Shown here piece after piece: positions 11,250 through 23,194 of a stretch of DNA of 64,000 bases. Source of the DNA: Romanomermis culicivorax (lineage: Eukaryota; Nematoda; Enoplea; Mermithida; Mermithidae). Within the stretch, counting starts at the first letter, position 1; every line of letters starts with the position of its first letter. Below the pieces are notes generated by a model that saw nothing but the letters and a program-made list of their open reading frames with translations, was not told the origin of the DNA and made no database searches. The translations under genes and the position numbers were made by a program. The stretch covers positions 992,001 to 1,056,000 of the forward strand of contig CAWUHX010000069.1 in the NCBI GenBank assembly GCA_963922205.1, given 5' to 3'.

Positions 11250-12700
11250 TCATTCATCGAATTTGTCATCAACAACGGCATCTGTTGTACTACCTTCACT
11301 TTGATTGCTGAGTTCACTAGAAGCTTCTTCAACTTCAGCTTGTTTTTCCAGTTTGCACTATTGAATCCAATCTCAGCAATAAACGGGATTTTTTTCCACT
11401 TCTAACATCTTTTGCTTTTTAAAATGATCATTCACTAGCTACTGACCCAATTGGAGCTGATAAAAATTTCATGGAAAGCTAAAGAAATTTTTTTCATAAT
11501 GAAACTTATTTTCAACTGCACACTATTTGGCTCACAATAGCTAATTCTGGTTTTGTTGCAGCATTTTACTTCCATTATTCTAGTAATGTATTCCAAAACA
11601 ATGGCTTTTGCTTGCTAAAATATTGACATTGCATATTTTTCGGGCTACAGCTCATCTTCAGATAAACTTGCAATGCCCAAATAGTGCCTGAAATTGGTCA
11701 GTCTTGTGTAAATACTTGAATTATTTACATTAGTATTAATTGTGGCTTACTGAGAAAGTTTGGAGAATGAGTTTGAAGATTCATTCAAATTTTTGAACCA
11801 TATTTTCAGAAAAGCATTGATTTTGTTGTTTTTGATCGACAACCATTCTAGCCAAAGCTATAGTCGTTTTTTCTTGAAATGCTTCTAAATAATGAAAGTG
11901 AAAAGTAAGCAGTATTTTAGATTTTCACGATTTTTTGATAAACAATATATTATATAGAAATGGAAATTGGTGAGCATACTGACCTACCCTTAACAATTTT
12001 TCGAGTGAAAAATTTACAATAAGGGCTTTATGTAAACGATTTTGACAACGATACTGATTTGTGTCACTTTTCTATTCGGAAGCATTTTATAAAAAACAGA
12101 CTATAGTTTAGCTTTGTCTTCTGCTTGAGGATCACAGAAAGCGTAAATTATTTAATTTTGATTTGTATGATCAAAATGTGTTATGTTTCAAATTTCAATC
12201 CATCCTTTTTAAATCCAGGATCTAGTAAAGATGCCAAAGCATGTAGTCTATTGTCTTCAATGGGTTTAAAGTGGGCGCGATTATCATTTCTATAACAATA
12301 TTGATTCATTTTCCCCCACAATTCCTCCTTTAATGAACCCAATTCAGGAAAGTTGAAATTGTGAATTGAGTGGCGTAAAATTCTTAATCATACGATTCTT
12401 TAATTTATGTTTTTCAAAAAAATTTAGGCACAAAATCTAGCTTACTTTTCTTCAGCTATTTCCTCCGAAATACAGGCGTTTTTAGATTAATAGATTTTTA
12501 CAGTTTCTGCAAAAGATTTTAACAAATTGACAAGCTGCCAAAACGTAATTATCTAATGTGTGGATACATTATACATGTATTAAAGTATATTCTTACCGCC
12601 GCAGCTAAAATATCCCATTCATAGCTTGTCAAATTCTTGTTATCTAGTTCATCAATGGCAACACAGGGCAAATATGCCAGACATTAAAACAACCATTTTC
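11250..12700 (-). pseudogene. Degenerate hAT transposase
   Basis: On the minus strand, about 12700-12597 reads toward LTSYEWDILAAA and ends at a GTAAG donor; LTxxEWxxL is the helix preceding the RNase H insertion region in hAT proteins. About 12345-12181 reads ELWGKMNQYCYR and then LHALASLLDPGFKKDGLKF, the LDPRFK block of hAT transposases, before a TAA. A third fragment (about 11375-11250) reads an acidic tail ending DDKFDE and a stop. The RW-type C-terminal dimerisation block is not visible between them. The gene is broken by decay and by the nested MITE, so no function is expected. Confidence 0.75.
11855..12110. mobile_element. About 255-bp MITE, copy 2 (nested in hAT)
   Basis: It runs from CTATAGTCGTTTTTTCTTGA to TTATAAAAAACAGACTATAG. 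Its interior (TTGATAAACAATATATTATA, then TAACAATTTTTCGAGTGAAA) is very similar to the copy at 49550-49803. It lies inside the hAT element and is therefore younger than it. Non-coding. Confidence 0.8.
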
Positions 12701-13019
12701 ACAAAAAAATAGTGTATTTACTAAAGTAACTGTAAAATATGTATGTGAACAATCTGTTTTTTAAGCATATGCACCTGCATTCATTGTAACAAAAAGTTGC
12801 CAAACAATCGGCCGATGGCCGATGGCAGAAAAACGCAACAATCGGCCGATGCATCGGCCGATGCCGATGCATCGGTTCATCACTAATCGCAACCTGGCCT
12901 GTGCAAGAAAAAACCCTGGCCCAACCTATTTTTCAGCCAACTACGTCAGTGAGATAAGAAAAAACTGCAAGAAAATGGTTTACGGCTCAAACAGAAATGA
13001 AACGCTGAGAAAATTTAAA

Positions 13020-14452
13020 TAACATTGAATTGTTCAGGATGTGCATATTTTAATTCAGTTTTTTCTACGACGAATACAGTGTAAAGATTCTGGAGATAGC
13101 TATAAGTCGAAAATTGTGTATATGCAAATGTAAAATATATACCAACGATATCGATTATTCTATTTGAATCAATCAAACGCAAAAAGTGAGAATTTCAGTT
13201 TTGAATCCAAATCCGACTAAATGAATAGAGTATTCTGAATTTCTGTTCATTCATCACAGATTTTTTTGCATAAGTCAGGTTGCAGTGTGTAACTTGGGGA
13301 GAAATTTTGATTGAGCAGATAATTTTTTTGTTGCTCGCTCTAAAGTCAATAAATCACGTAAATTTATTAACGGAGAAATTAAAATTCGTTCCAGCGTCGC
13401 TGATGTAATAACGGAATTAAAAATACTCTCATTAATTACTTATATCTCAGCAAAGAAGCAACCAATTTCAGCGCACGATAATGAATCTTGCATAATTATC
13501 TATTGTCTTCAACATAGCGTTGCGATATTTGAATATCACTCGCCTTTCTTCATTTCGACATCATGGTTTACTGTAGCCAGAAATTCCTAACTCCGTTATG
13601 ATATAGTTACGAAACTTTTCAGGGGTTTTCTTATTTGGCGTGAGTCAGATTACGTCTTCTGAACCCTACCACACGAAATTAGATTTTCTGGTCGGTTGAA
13701 GAATGCTGATTCTAAATCTGCTTTTTTCCCAAGATGTAGTGTTTTTAGAACTATCTATACCGGAACATGAATTATTCAATTATTTGATTTGATTCGATTT
13801 ACTAGTCGAAAGCAATAGCGAGCAGATAAAAAAAATATCACGGTAAAACATTAAATTTTAAGACTGAACAAAAGTAAGAAAATACGCAAACATAGTTAGT
13901 TGAAAAAAAACATGAAAAATTTGACAAGGTTAAAAACGGAAACAAAAAAACAATAGTTTCAACGTAATGTTGATTCAAAATGAAGAAACTACAGTAAGGA
14001 CCAATTCGATTAGTCCAGGAAATGCAGGTTACAACGTGTAACGAACTAGCGCGCTCTCTTATAGAACTTGGAAAAATCGATTTTCCTGATTTTATTCTTA
14101 ATCCCCTGCTGAATCGTTGTGAAATACGCCTAATTTTATCGGAAGAACCATCAAAAGCTAGTTTTCTTGTCTTTAATTCGATTCGCATCGGTTGTAGGCT
14201 TTTAAACCCCATTTTTCAGTTTTGGAGAGAAAATAAAACAGTTTGTATAAAGTAAATTGTTGAGCGCGTAGCGCCGAAATTTTTCGGGGGATTTTGATAT
14301 TCTAGAACCATGGAAAACGGAATTTTTCAACTTTTATTTCCTAGACAGCAGGTTTAATTTCTTAGTGAATTCAATGAATTATCAGTTGGGTAAATTAAAA
14401 TTCAAAACTAGGCAAGCAATTAAGAATTTGGATTTTTTAACCTACACTCTTA
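13020..14452. repeat. Gene-free stretch with reverse-oriented copies of the 10.3-10.9 kb repeat
   Basis: Positions 13262-13365 resemble the reverse complement of 10375-10465. Positions 14110-14225 resemble the reverse complement of 10850-10960, and 14330-14420 that of about 10488-10570. Together they make a diverged inverted repeat around 10.3-14.4 kb. Small open frames here have no recognisable domains. Confidence 0.6.
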
Positions 14453-14668
14453 CGGGTCATTCATTTTTTTCGACGGAACGGATCGCCAACAGCTTGAAAT
14501 GTCCGGCCTGAAAATCAACCTTCGATCGGAAAGGATAACTGCAATTTTGTAGAAAATTACCGACGGTAACCTCCAACCGAACGGAACGAAAATTTTCCTT
14601 TCGTTCGGTTACATTGTTTCGATTGCATTCGGTTCCGTTCCCTCGAAAAAAGCAAGTATAAATGACCT
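14453..14668. mobile_element. PIF/Harbinger-like MITE, copy A
   Basis: The 216-bp unit is flanked by TTA on each side (14450-14452, 14669-14671), with inverted ends GGGTCATTCA and AAGTATAAATGACC. It aligns over most of its length with the reverse complement of 55404-55641, sharing the internal GGAACGGA and CGACCGA-type words. A 3-bp TWA duplication is typical of Harbinger MITEs. Non-coding. Confidence 0.72.
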
Positions 14669-16170
14669 TTAAGTGTTCGATAAATTTTGACCATTTATTT
14701 TGACCTTACCAGTTTTTCTGTGCTCGACTCATTTTAATAGGATCGCTGCATCGATCATTTTAAAATGAACGGAATATAGAACTTGGTAGATTAGAGTTAA
14801 AATTCGGGATTTTATTTTTTATGGTAGTCAAGGTGTTTCTATTAATTTGTGTTCACGTCCTTTTTTCTGTCCTGCCTTATAGTATGTGATCTTTATTCTG
14901 AGCACAGCCATCAAAATTTTGACACTTGACAATAAACATACGTAGAATTTCTGAGGGATTGGAGGGACACTCATCTCCAAAAAAATCAGTTGCATAGGCA
15001 GTGTTTTGCTACTCTCCCTCAACTGCAGTTGTCGATAGGTACCTTTGTCGGCCGGAAATCGATGAAAAATAGCAATTTTTAGGTCGAAAATGACTGAGCA
15101 AAAATGGGTCTTAATGGGAAAATTTCACTGCGCTTCGTGCCAAAATAACGCTAAGTTCTGTTTTAAAAGCATAAATTTATTGCTCACGGCGTGTTCTTTA
15201 TATTTTTCGGTCGAAAAAGTAAAGGCCCCTATACTTTTTTCGCTAAAAAACATACGCAAGCGATTTACTCTTCAAATATTGGAGCAATTTCAGCATATAA
15301 TACTTCGCAAGGTAGATATTGAAATTTCCGATCAAAAAATACTAAACACGTTCAACAAATATCTACTGTGTGCTTTAAATCTAACTTTGACGCAAGAAAC
15401 GTAAGAAACGCAAGATGCTTACAAAATAACCGATTTCAGCAACACTATGCTAATTTTTTTGCAAAATATAGTTCACTGGATAGAACCCGTCAAGATATTT
15501 TTTGCGCACAGAAAAAATGAGGGATTCGTTCGATTTTAATCGTTGCAATCACTTGCGACAAATTTTCGAAAAAAAGTATAGATGGGCCTTAAATTTTCAA
15601 GCACTTACTGCTCTTGCAGGTATTGCAATAAAACAGTGTTTTTGTGAAGTGAAACTTGAATTTCACGTATACTCTTTTTAGTTATTTCTGTCGTTGAAAA
15701 TTCGGAAATAGCTTTTAAAATTTTAGGTCTAATGCTCATGAAGGACATGAACTCAGGTGCTATTTGGAAGAAGGTTTGTGCAAAAATTCACGAAATATCG
15801 TGGTTTTTTGTGTAAAAAAAGTTATTCGTTTTAAAGGTTTTTTGGCCGATCTTTGTTTAGGTACAGAGAGGCTTGCAAAAAATACTGGTCGGAAATAAAG
15901 TTTTGAACGATCATTTTTTTTGAACGTGTATCAACTGATTGAATATCCATGTAATTTAGTAACATTCAGCAGTGCTTTGCAAGCCTATTTTCGATATTTT
16001 GCAGTTACAGATTTTTGTCTCTGAAGATTTAGGCCTATGAGCTATTTGGCTCGTAATTTGCAAACCAAAAGAATAGCCTGCGTTCACGTTTCTGTGGATC
16101 AATGTGAAAAATTGTATGATGTAATGTATGCATGTATGCCCATTTATAATCTATACGTGATTTCTCTTTC
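14669..16170. other. Upstream region of the SDR gene, no gene seen
   Basis: No recognisable domain, RNA gene or clear transposon end was seen. A pyrimidine-rich acceptor (TTTCTCTTTCAG, ending 16172) lies 12 bp before the SDR start codon, implying at least one untranslated 5' exon somewhere in or beyond this stretch. Confidence 0.5.
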
Positions 16171-16184
16171 AGCCTAAATTATAG

Positions 16185-19100
16185 ATGCCTTCAATGGACA
16201 GTCAGCAACTTCCAGCTAACGTTCAGCTAGCCTTCGAATGGGGCCAAAGCATCCTTCAAGCCTCGAAAGTTATTTTGGTCACTTTAGTCCTGACTATTTA
16301 TCACTCATGCTTGGCGTTGATACCGTCGAAATATTATCCGAAAAAATCGATCGAAAAACAAACCGTACTGATAACGGGCGCAGGATCGGGGTTGGGTCGA
16401 CTTTTGGCTGTGAAAATGGCCGACTTGGGGGCTAAAATTTTGGCCTTGGATATTGACGAAACGGCGTTGAACGAAACACTGCGTTTGATCAATAAACGTA
16501 AACCGGATTGCGAACCGAAAAGTTACGTTTGTGATTTGAGCAATCGGGAAAATATTTACACGTAAGTGAAAAAGAGTTTTTGGAAAATGACTAGGTTCGA
16601 GGGGGCTATGGCCCTCCCCCTAAATGTTTCAAATGTTAAAAAAGCAGAGGTAGTGTTTTTGTAGCAGCCAATTTGACAGTAAATTAAGTGAAAAAAATCT
16701 GCGCCCCTCCCCCGAAAAATATTTCTGACTACAGGCATGCTTATAACTATTAATATAACTTTCTCTTATCGCAAAACATCACTAATTATCAATTTAACTT
16801 GCATGTTAGCATGTAAAATAGATAAAACTCAAAAATCGCCTTGTTCGGTTGCAGTAAAATTTAACTTTCCGTCGGATCCGGATCATTTTATTTTAAATGT
16901 ATAAGTGAATAAATTAGCATATTTTTTAGTGGAACAGACCTGAGTTGTTGTATAAGTGGGCCTACATCGCTCGAATTGGATTCATTAGTTCAATTCACTT
17001 CATTTTGAGATTATGAGATCGATGTTGATTTGCTAAATTACTCGTGTATGTATGCAGAAAAAGTTTAGAATTCGTCCTGTCAAATGAAAATTCGTATTTG
17101 TTCTATGAAAAAAGTTTTCAGAATGATTTCCCATCATGTCTAATCTGAAAATCATCTTATGCAGGCGTACGGTGTTTTACCTAAAACTGTTCAGGAAGCG
17201 AATATTTTCTGTTTTTTTTCAATGTCCCAGGAAGCCCAAAATTTGGTCTATTCGGTGGGGTTACGTGGAACATCAGGAAAGATATTCATATAGGAATTAA
17301 CTGATGTGTCTCGGATCCAGGGTTTTTCTAGAGTTTGGATATCCGAATATCTGGTCATATAAATTTGACAAAATTGACTTGTATTCATTGTTTTAAAATT
17401 TTATGAAAATTAAGCTTCTAAATTATTTTTTGATGTCATCTCTGATCATGATGATAGATTGTAAAAAGTTTCGAATTTTCAATTACCTTACTTTAACAAT
17501 CATTAACTGAGGAAAAATCAAGAATAAAATCATTAGAAAAGGTGAAATCTAAACTAAACATTAAATATCAATGGTTAGTAAAACGGATGAATTGAAACAT
17601 TTAAATATTGATTGATGAACAGTACCTGACTTCCTAGAATCCGCGCTTGAGCCAAATTCATATTAATACTGATAACTGTGTCTAAAACCAGCCTGCAGTG
17701 CTGTAAAATTTGAAGATTTTCAAGTTCCAAAACGCATCAAGAAAACCCTTTTTTGTTCTTGACGGCCGAATTTTTCTTCCACATTTGTTGAAAAAGCTGA
17801 AATCATTTTTTCGACAAGCATAATTAAGGTAAAACAGGGCCTGTTTGGTGGAATGCGACGGGTACCCGAACCCGAATATCGGGTACCCGAGCTATTTTCA
17901 GCTACTGGAATACGAAGCGAACCCAAATAAAACGCTCCTCAGATAACTCGAACCGAACCCGAATACTTTTGACATTTTTTTGTGGGTTTATTCGGGTTAA
18001 TAGGAGACTTTAGAGCATCTATATTCTGTAAAATCAATTCATTAACAACAATATTTAATTATCAAAATTTGTAATTGCATTTTACCAAATTAATTTTAAC
18101 AAACAATAATTTTTCAGCAGTTTCATCCTTCATTCTGTTTCGACTCGGTTCATAAATTATACATCCATGGCTAAACAATCTTTCTGAGGGCAATGATGTG
18201 GGTGGTGATGCCAAATACCTTCTTACAACACGCACCAAAATCGGAAAGTTTTTTTTGTTTAATGGCCACCAATTTAAAAGGTCTTCACGAATCCCAAGTC
18301 GTTTCTTCTTTTCACAATTTTCAGTCTCCTGAAAAAGCTATATTGAAATATATATGATTGAGGAAGCATGTTCAAGATTAACATATTAAGCATAAGTGTA
18401 CTGGATTGTTGAGCATTTTCTTCTGAACTGCTATCTGATTCACCAGCAGTCTCCCATACTCAAGCCTGCGGAAGTTGTAGATGGTTTTGTTTTGTTTCGT
18501 TTCTTCATTGGCTGGCTGAGAATCTATTGCACTTTGTTCAACATATTTTTCAATGAACCTGGTCGCCATTGTTACCATTCAATGTTTGGAAAAAAATTAT
18601 TCTGGTAACATGGATCAAAGTATGTTGTGACAATGTGCATCCTGAAATGACATTGCTCCTTTAAACTTGTGCCCAGCTATCCAATCTACTGTAGTTTTTT
18701 ACTACTCATTCTGTTCTACGTTCCCAAATCGTTTCTCCATACCTTCACAAATTGTGTCAACAAAAGTGCCGATACTTTATTATATGAGAAGCATTGACAC
18801 AATATGTACAAGTATGCGTACTGCAATGCAGTGATACAAGAAAAGATTTCACCTAAGTTTATTGAATTACCTGTACCCATACCCGAGTAAATTTAGGATC
18901 AATACCCGAACTTGAATAAATCAAATAGGACTACCCGAACCCGAATAAATCGAAATTCACTATTTGTTGCATCCCTAGTGTTTGGTACGTTTGTTAGAAA
19001 TGTATCGGGTAGCATATTTTGAAAATATCGGGTCCGGGTCCAAAATTTTAAGAATATCGGATCCAGCTACCTGATACATCTCTAACATCTAGTCTCAACC

Positions 19101-22100
19101 GCCCATGCGATAGTGGAAAATTTAATTTATAACTTTTAAAGTACATCCCGTAGTTAGATTGATGAAAATAAATTGATCTAGAAAAGAAAATAGTATAGCT
19201 ACATAAAGTTTACAAAAATTACGAAGCAATTCGAATTTTGAACTGAATGTGCTGAAAATTTATGACCTACACAACAAACTGTTTTTCGAGTGGGATTGGA
19301 AAAATTCCAAAGAGCCCGCAAAGGCTGTCGACCAAAAGAGAGAATAAACTGAAAATTATGACAGAAAAACTGTCAGCGTGTCAGTAAAAGCATAACATGT
19401 TTATCGTTAGCTCTCAACATTTTCACTTAATCACTTCGCATTTATGTCATTCAAAAGTTAGTTTGATTTGATTTCACTCGACTGTTCTACGAATCTATTC
19501 AGTGCTCTGACTCATTTGTGTTAAAAGTTTTCCGTAAAATATTCGAATATCCGGTCATCCGGATAATTTTTTTTATCCGGATATCCGATTATCCGGGTAC
19601 CTGACCAACATCATTAATAGGAATCAGAGGTTTTATCTCTACAACATGTTGAAAGTTTCAAACCATGAAAGTTTTATTGAAAGGTGCATCTGATGAAGTT
19701 TGGCTCGAATGAATCTGCATAAAATGTTCTTCTCGAAGAATCCACTGTTTCTCATCAACAACGTATCGAATCTCAATACAATATCAATATTACGTTATTG
19801 ATAAGGATCAGTGCTAAGTCGTCCTTAATCAAAAAATCAGGCAGATCTTCGTTGATCAACATGTTGCAATGGTGCATCAAGATACTTGATTTAAAATTTA
19901 TTTGAATTACTTTTTTTCTGTTCACTTTTTCAGTTGCTCAAAAAATGAGTTTATGGACAACTTTCTTACGTACAATTATCCTTATGCTGACCAAGTGAAT
20001 TTTTTTACAAGATTAGTTAGTCCCTTATCCGTTTATTGGCCAATATCAATTTTAGAACGGCCGGTAGAGTAAAACAAGAATTCGGAACGATCGATATTTT
20101 GATCAATAATGCTGGTATCGTTTCGGGAAAAGATATTTTCGAATGCCCCGACGAAAAGATCGCCAAAGTTATGAACGTCAACACTATGGCGAACATATGG
20201 GTGAACCTAATTTATAGTCTTGTTTTCGAGGAAATTGAGGTTTATTTCAGTTAGATTGAAGAATCTGTGAATTCAGCATGATAGAATGTTTCTAGCATAC
20301 GGAGCTCCGAAGTCTGGGGCGATAAAGCAACATTGTTGTGGGTGAGGTTTTAAAAGAAAGTTTTAAGTCAAACTTTTAAATGGGCGATTATTGAACGAAA
20401 AAGATTTTGATTTTCCGATAAAAAAAGTCCGTTTCAAAAATGGTAATTTTGTCTAAAAAGCCAATGAATCATGTATTTATGACGTGAGGTGCCGAAAAGT
20501 GACATTTTTGATTGTTTTTTACTCAGAAAATTGACCTTTTTCACTTTTTCTGATTAAAAAGGCGAAGGTTCCTATGGCTAGCTCATTTCAGTCAACAGAT
20601 GTTGAGGGTAATCGCCATATAGAATTTTCTGTGGGTTATGTCTTATGTACTACCTATATATAATGTCTGGTTTCTGCACCTGATGTAGAATTGTACATAT
20701 ATCATTTAATTTTTTAATTTCTAGATGACCAAAGCTTTCTTGCCAGGTATGATGGAAAGGAATTATGGTCACCTGGTTACGATCGCCAGCGCTGCGGGAT
20801 TGATGCGTAAGATTTTTCACCAAGATCTTAGACTTTCGACAAGATTGTCGCTTGAAAACATAACAAACATTTTGCGTTAGAGAGCTCGCATTTTCCCTGT
20901 CAGCAAAAATACATGCCATTCACATCGTTTAATCTTGATAAGTATTATAATGAAACGAGGTGAATTCTACTAGTTTCTGTTTGGCTATCAACAACGTTTG
21001 CTTCTGTGTAAGTCGTCAAAACAAATAGTCACTGTAACTTTTGTAAGTTATGTGTGAGTTAGGTTGAGGAAGTCCATATAAAAGGGAATCAAGGAGGTCT
21101 GTTGGGAATAGTTGGCCAAAAATTTGGGAAATGGGTCTTGTAAAGAAAAATATAAAATTTCCGCTTCTCAAGTCGAGAAAAGACTACCCTATAGCTATGT
21201 ACCTTTCCATTTATATGATCCAGACACATAGATGTGGCAAAGACAGTATTTCAAATAACTATTATATGGCTCAAGATTCTGACCTTGAAAGCCCAGATTA
21301 AAGAAAAACGAGAAAAAACCTGAAAGAGTTGTTATGAAAAATAATCATTTTTGAACACAAATTTCCGTGTTTTTCTGCACCGAGTGCTATAAATGCACAT
21401 TTTTATGGTTTTTCAGAAATCAATTAGTATTTTCTAAACCTGAAAAAAACAGAATTTGTTCTTCAAAAAATGGTGTTCCTAGTATATGTATAGATTTGGG
21501 GCTACCATATTTCTGGGTGGAGTTTCCTACAGCTCATTACCACCAATTATCAGTACTTTCGATTTTTCAGCTGTCAACGGGTTGGCGGACTATTGTGCAT
21601 CCAAATACGCCGCAGTGGGCTTCCACGAAGCCATTGATTTAGAAATCAGCGCCAAAGGATTGGACAACGTCTCATTAACTTTAGTATGCCCATATTATAT
21701 CGACACTGGAATGTTTCAGGGCGTCACTACCAAGTGAGAAATAAATTTTTCGCAATTTGGAATATCAAAAATAAATTTTTATTTTAATCTAGGTTTCCGA
21801 GCATTTTACCTATCATGGATCCGGAATACGCCAGTGATAAAATAGTGGACGCTATACTGATGAAACAAAAAATGGTCCTTTTGCCCAGGAGCATTTACTT
21901 CTTTTATGCGTTGAAAGGGTGAGTAAAAATAAATATTCAGAACCTGAGATCTACGGAGTTGCCTTCAAACTGCGCACCTTGTGTACACACGGAAGTTTGG
22001 CTGAAGTTTTGACCTTCTCTAGTGACTGGCCTGACGCAGTGTTTCCGGCATGGGCGTTATTATTTTGACTGCTCTTTACTCATACTTTGCGTTACTGCCA

Positions 22101-22211
22101 TGTTATATTTATAGACTCTTGCCAACGTGGGTAGGTCATGCGCTCTCAAAAAACTTGGAACTAACAGATTCCATGCGAAATTTCGTTGGTCGTAAAGACA
22201 AAAGAAACTAG
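16185..22211 (+). CDS. Short-chain dehydrogenase/reductase, SDR16C / epidermal retinol dehydrogenase-like
   Basis: Six exons with matching phases: 16185-16561, 20056-20200, 20725-20806, 21571-21733, 21793-21918, 22115-22211, encoding 329 residues. An in-frame TAG directly precedes the ATG. A hydrophobic anchor lies at about residues 28-46. The Rossmann TGAGSGLG is at 64-71, the acidic residue ending beta-2 at 89, NNAG at 143-146, the catalytic Ser at 196, and YCASK (Tyr209/Lys213) at 209-213. VNGLADYCASK and VCPYYIDTGMF are close to vertebrate RDHE2/SDR16C5 and HSD17B11-type proteins. Such enzymes oxidise retinol or other lipid alcohols at ER or lipid-droplet membranes with NAD(P); the substrate here cannot be told. 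Length is normal and no break is visible. Intron 1 (3.5 kb) carries a hAT remnant; intron 4 is only 59 bp. AATAAA follows at 22311-22316. Confidence 0.93.
17850..18978 (-). mobile_element. hAT element remnant in SDR intron 1
   Basis: TGTTTGGT flanks it at 17842-17849 and 18979-18986. The right end reads inward TAGGGATGCAACAAATAG; the left end GGAATGCGACGGG is a diverged partner lacking the first bases. GGGTACCCGAACCCGAATA-like words are clustered near both ends in inverted orientation. It carries a transposase C-terminus (separate entry). The exact ends may shift by 1-3 bases. Confidence 0.72.
18062..18328 (-). pseudogene. hAT transposase C-terminal dimerisation exon
   Basis: On the minus strand an acceptor (TTTTTCAG) is followed by an 88-codon open exon ending in TGA. 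It contains DLLNWWPLNKKNFPILV, VRRYLASPPTSLPSERLFS and NRMKDETAEKLLF in order, the diagnostic C-terminal block of hAT transposases (WW, YL-x2-PxTS-x-PSERxFS). This exon is intact, but I could not assemble convincing exons for the RNase H domain in the rest of the 1.1-kb element, so the gene is truncated. A possible short upstream remnant lies near 18640-18760. Confidence 0.86.
19010..19620. repeat. ATCCGG-rich inverted motif cluster in SDR intron 1
   Basis: Positions 19545-19608 contain stacked ATCCGGATAT / ATCCGG palindromes. A related TTGGATATCCGAATATCTGG lies at about 17334-17353 on the other side of the hAT remnant. A short GGGTCCGGGTCC-like stretch is at 19010-19080. These look like subterminal repeats of an older element, but I could not find both ends. 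Confidence 0.4.
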
Positions 22212-22310
22212 AATGAGAGCTGACCTGAAAATTTCCACTGAACAAATTTATATCTTTTGTAGTTTGTAGTTGTTATTATGGCTGATTGATAACTGTTATT
22301 TATTGAATGA

Positions 22311-22316
22311 AATAAA
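22311..22316 (+). promoter_or_regulatory. Polyadenylation signal of the SDR gene
   Basis: AATAAA 100 bp past the SDR stop codon and before the foldback element that starts at 22382. It is the first canonical hexamer downstream of the stop. Confidence 0.6.
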
Positions 22317-22381
22317 TCACAAAACAAGTTTCGAGAAATGTACGATGCGCATAAATGGAATTCTACAAATAGACCGACTCG

Positions 22382-22754
22382 GTTTCACCTCTATTCAGCG
22401 AAACACACTACAGCGGGACTCAATACAGCGATTCGCAAAACGGCGAGGTCTCGGAATAGATTCTCAAAATGACGAATTTTCAAAAAATTAATCTTTCGAA
22501 TGGAAAAATGGAGATTGGGCCGGGTAGACGTTTTGGCGCATGGCCTATTAGGTCCTCCATTTCGATCTCGTGGATGCTGGTTATCACACATCTGGCACGA
22601 ATTTGGCACTCTAATACATATAATTTTTTAATATTCGCTGTTTTGAGAATCACTGTTTTGAGGATTGCTGTATTGAAATTTCGCTGTATTGAAAATCGCT
22701 GTTTTGAGTCTTGCTTTTTCGAATTTCGCTGTTCGCTCGTATTGGGGACACGGC
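22382..22754. mobile_element. Short deletion derivative of the 7.4-kb foldback family
   Basis: It begins GTTTCACCTCTATTCAGCG and ends ATTGGGGACACGGC, like the 7428-8656 element. The same CAGCG/CTCAAAA arrays face each other, and the shared interior (AGATTGGGC...TAGACG...GCGCATGGCC) is followed by a deleted centre. Imperfect 9-bp flanks are ACCGACTCG (22373-22381) and ACCCACTCA (22755-22763), 7 of 9 identical. It lies immediately 3' of the SDR gene. Confidence 0.75.
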
Positions 22755-23194
22755 ACCCACTCAACTATATTCAAATTCTCGTAAATAATAAAAGCGGAAA
22801 GCAAGTACTATTTCAAATTTTTACGTTTCCTCCCTCCTAACCATATGACGATTAGGACAGGAAGTTTGAGGGCTTACTCACGTAACCCTAATTTTTTGGG
22901 TCCATCCCAGTTGGCTCAGGACAGAATGTCTGAGAGGATTTAGCCTTGTGCTAAATCAAAGCAAAAACATGTATGTGGGATAATTTTCGACGCTGAGATT
23001 CATTTTGAATGACAGTAAAATTTTTTGTGCGACATTAACCTGAAAATCAATTTTTTGTTATTTTTAGTATATTTTTTCATACCCATTGTGCGAATGCGAT
23101 AGCGTCAGGAATTTTTGTCCGATATTGTTCAGATGAGTTAGCAACAGCATATATTCGACGGCCCTGTGTTCAACACCGACTGAACATATCACTG

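Larger units (their letters stand above)
11034..12885 (-). mobile_element. hAT transposon with 8-bp target duplication
   Basis: Flanked by ATCGCAAC at 11026-11033 and 12886-12893. The ends are TAGTGATGGACCGATGGCC on the left and, inverted, TAGTGATGAACCGATGCATC on the right. Subterminal clusters of ATCGGCCGATG-type palindromes lie at 11046-11138 and 12808-12876. End sequence, duplication length and coding remnants (separate entry) all indicate hAT. A paralogous empty site exists at about 10438-10460. A MITE (11855-12110) has inserted within it. Confidence 0.9.
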
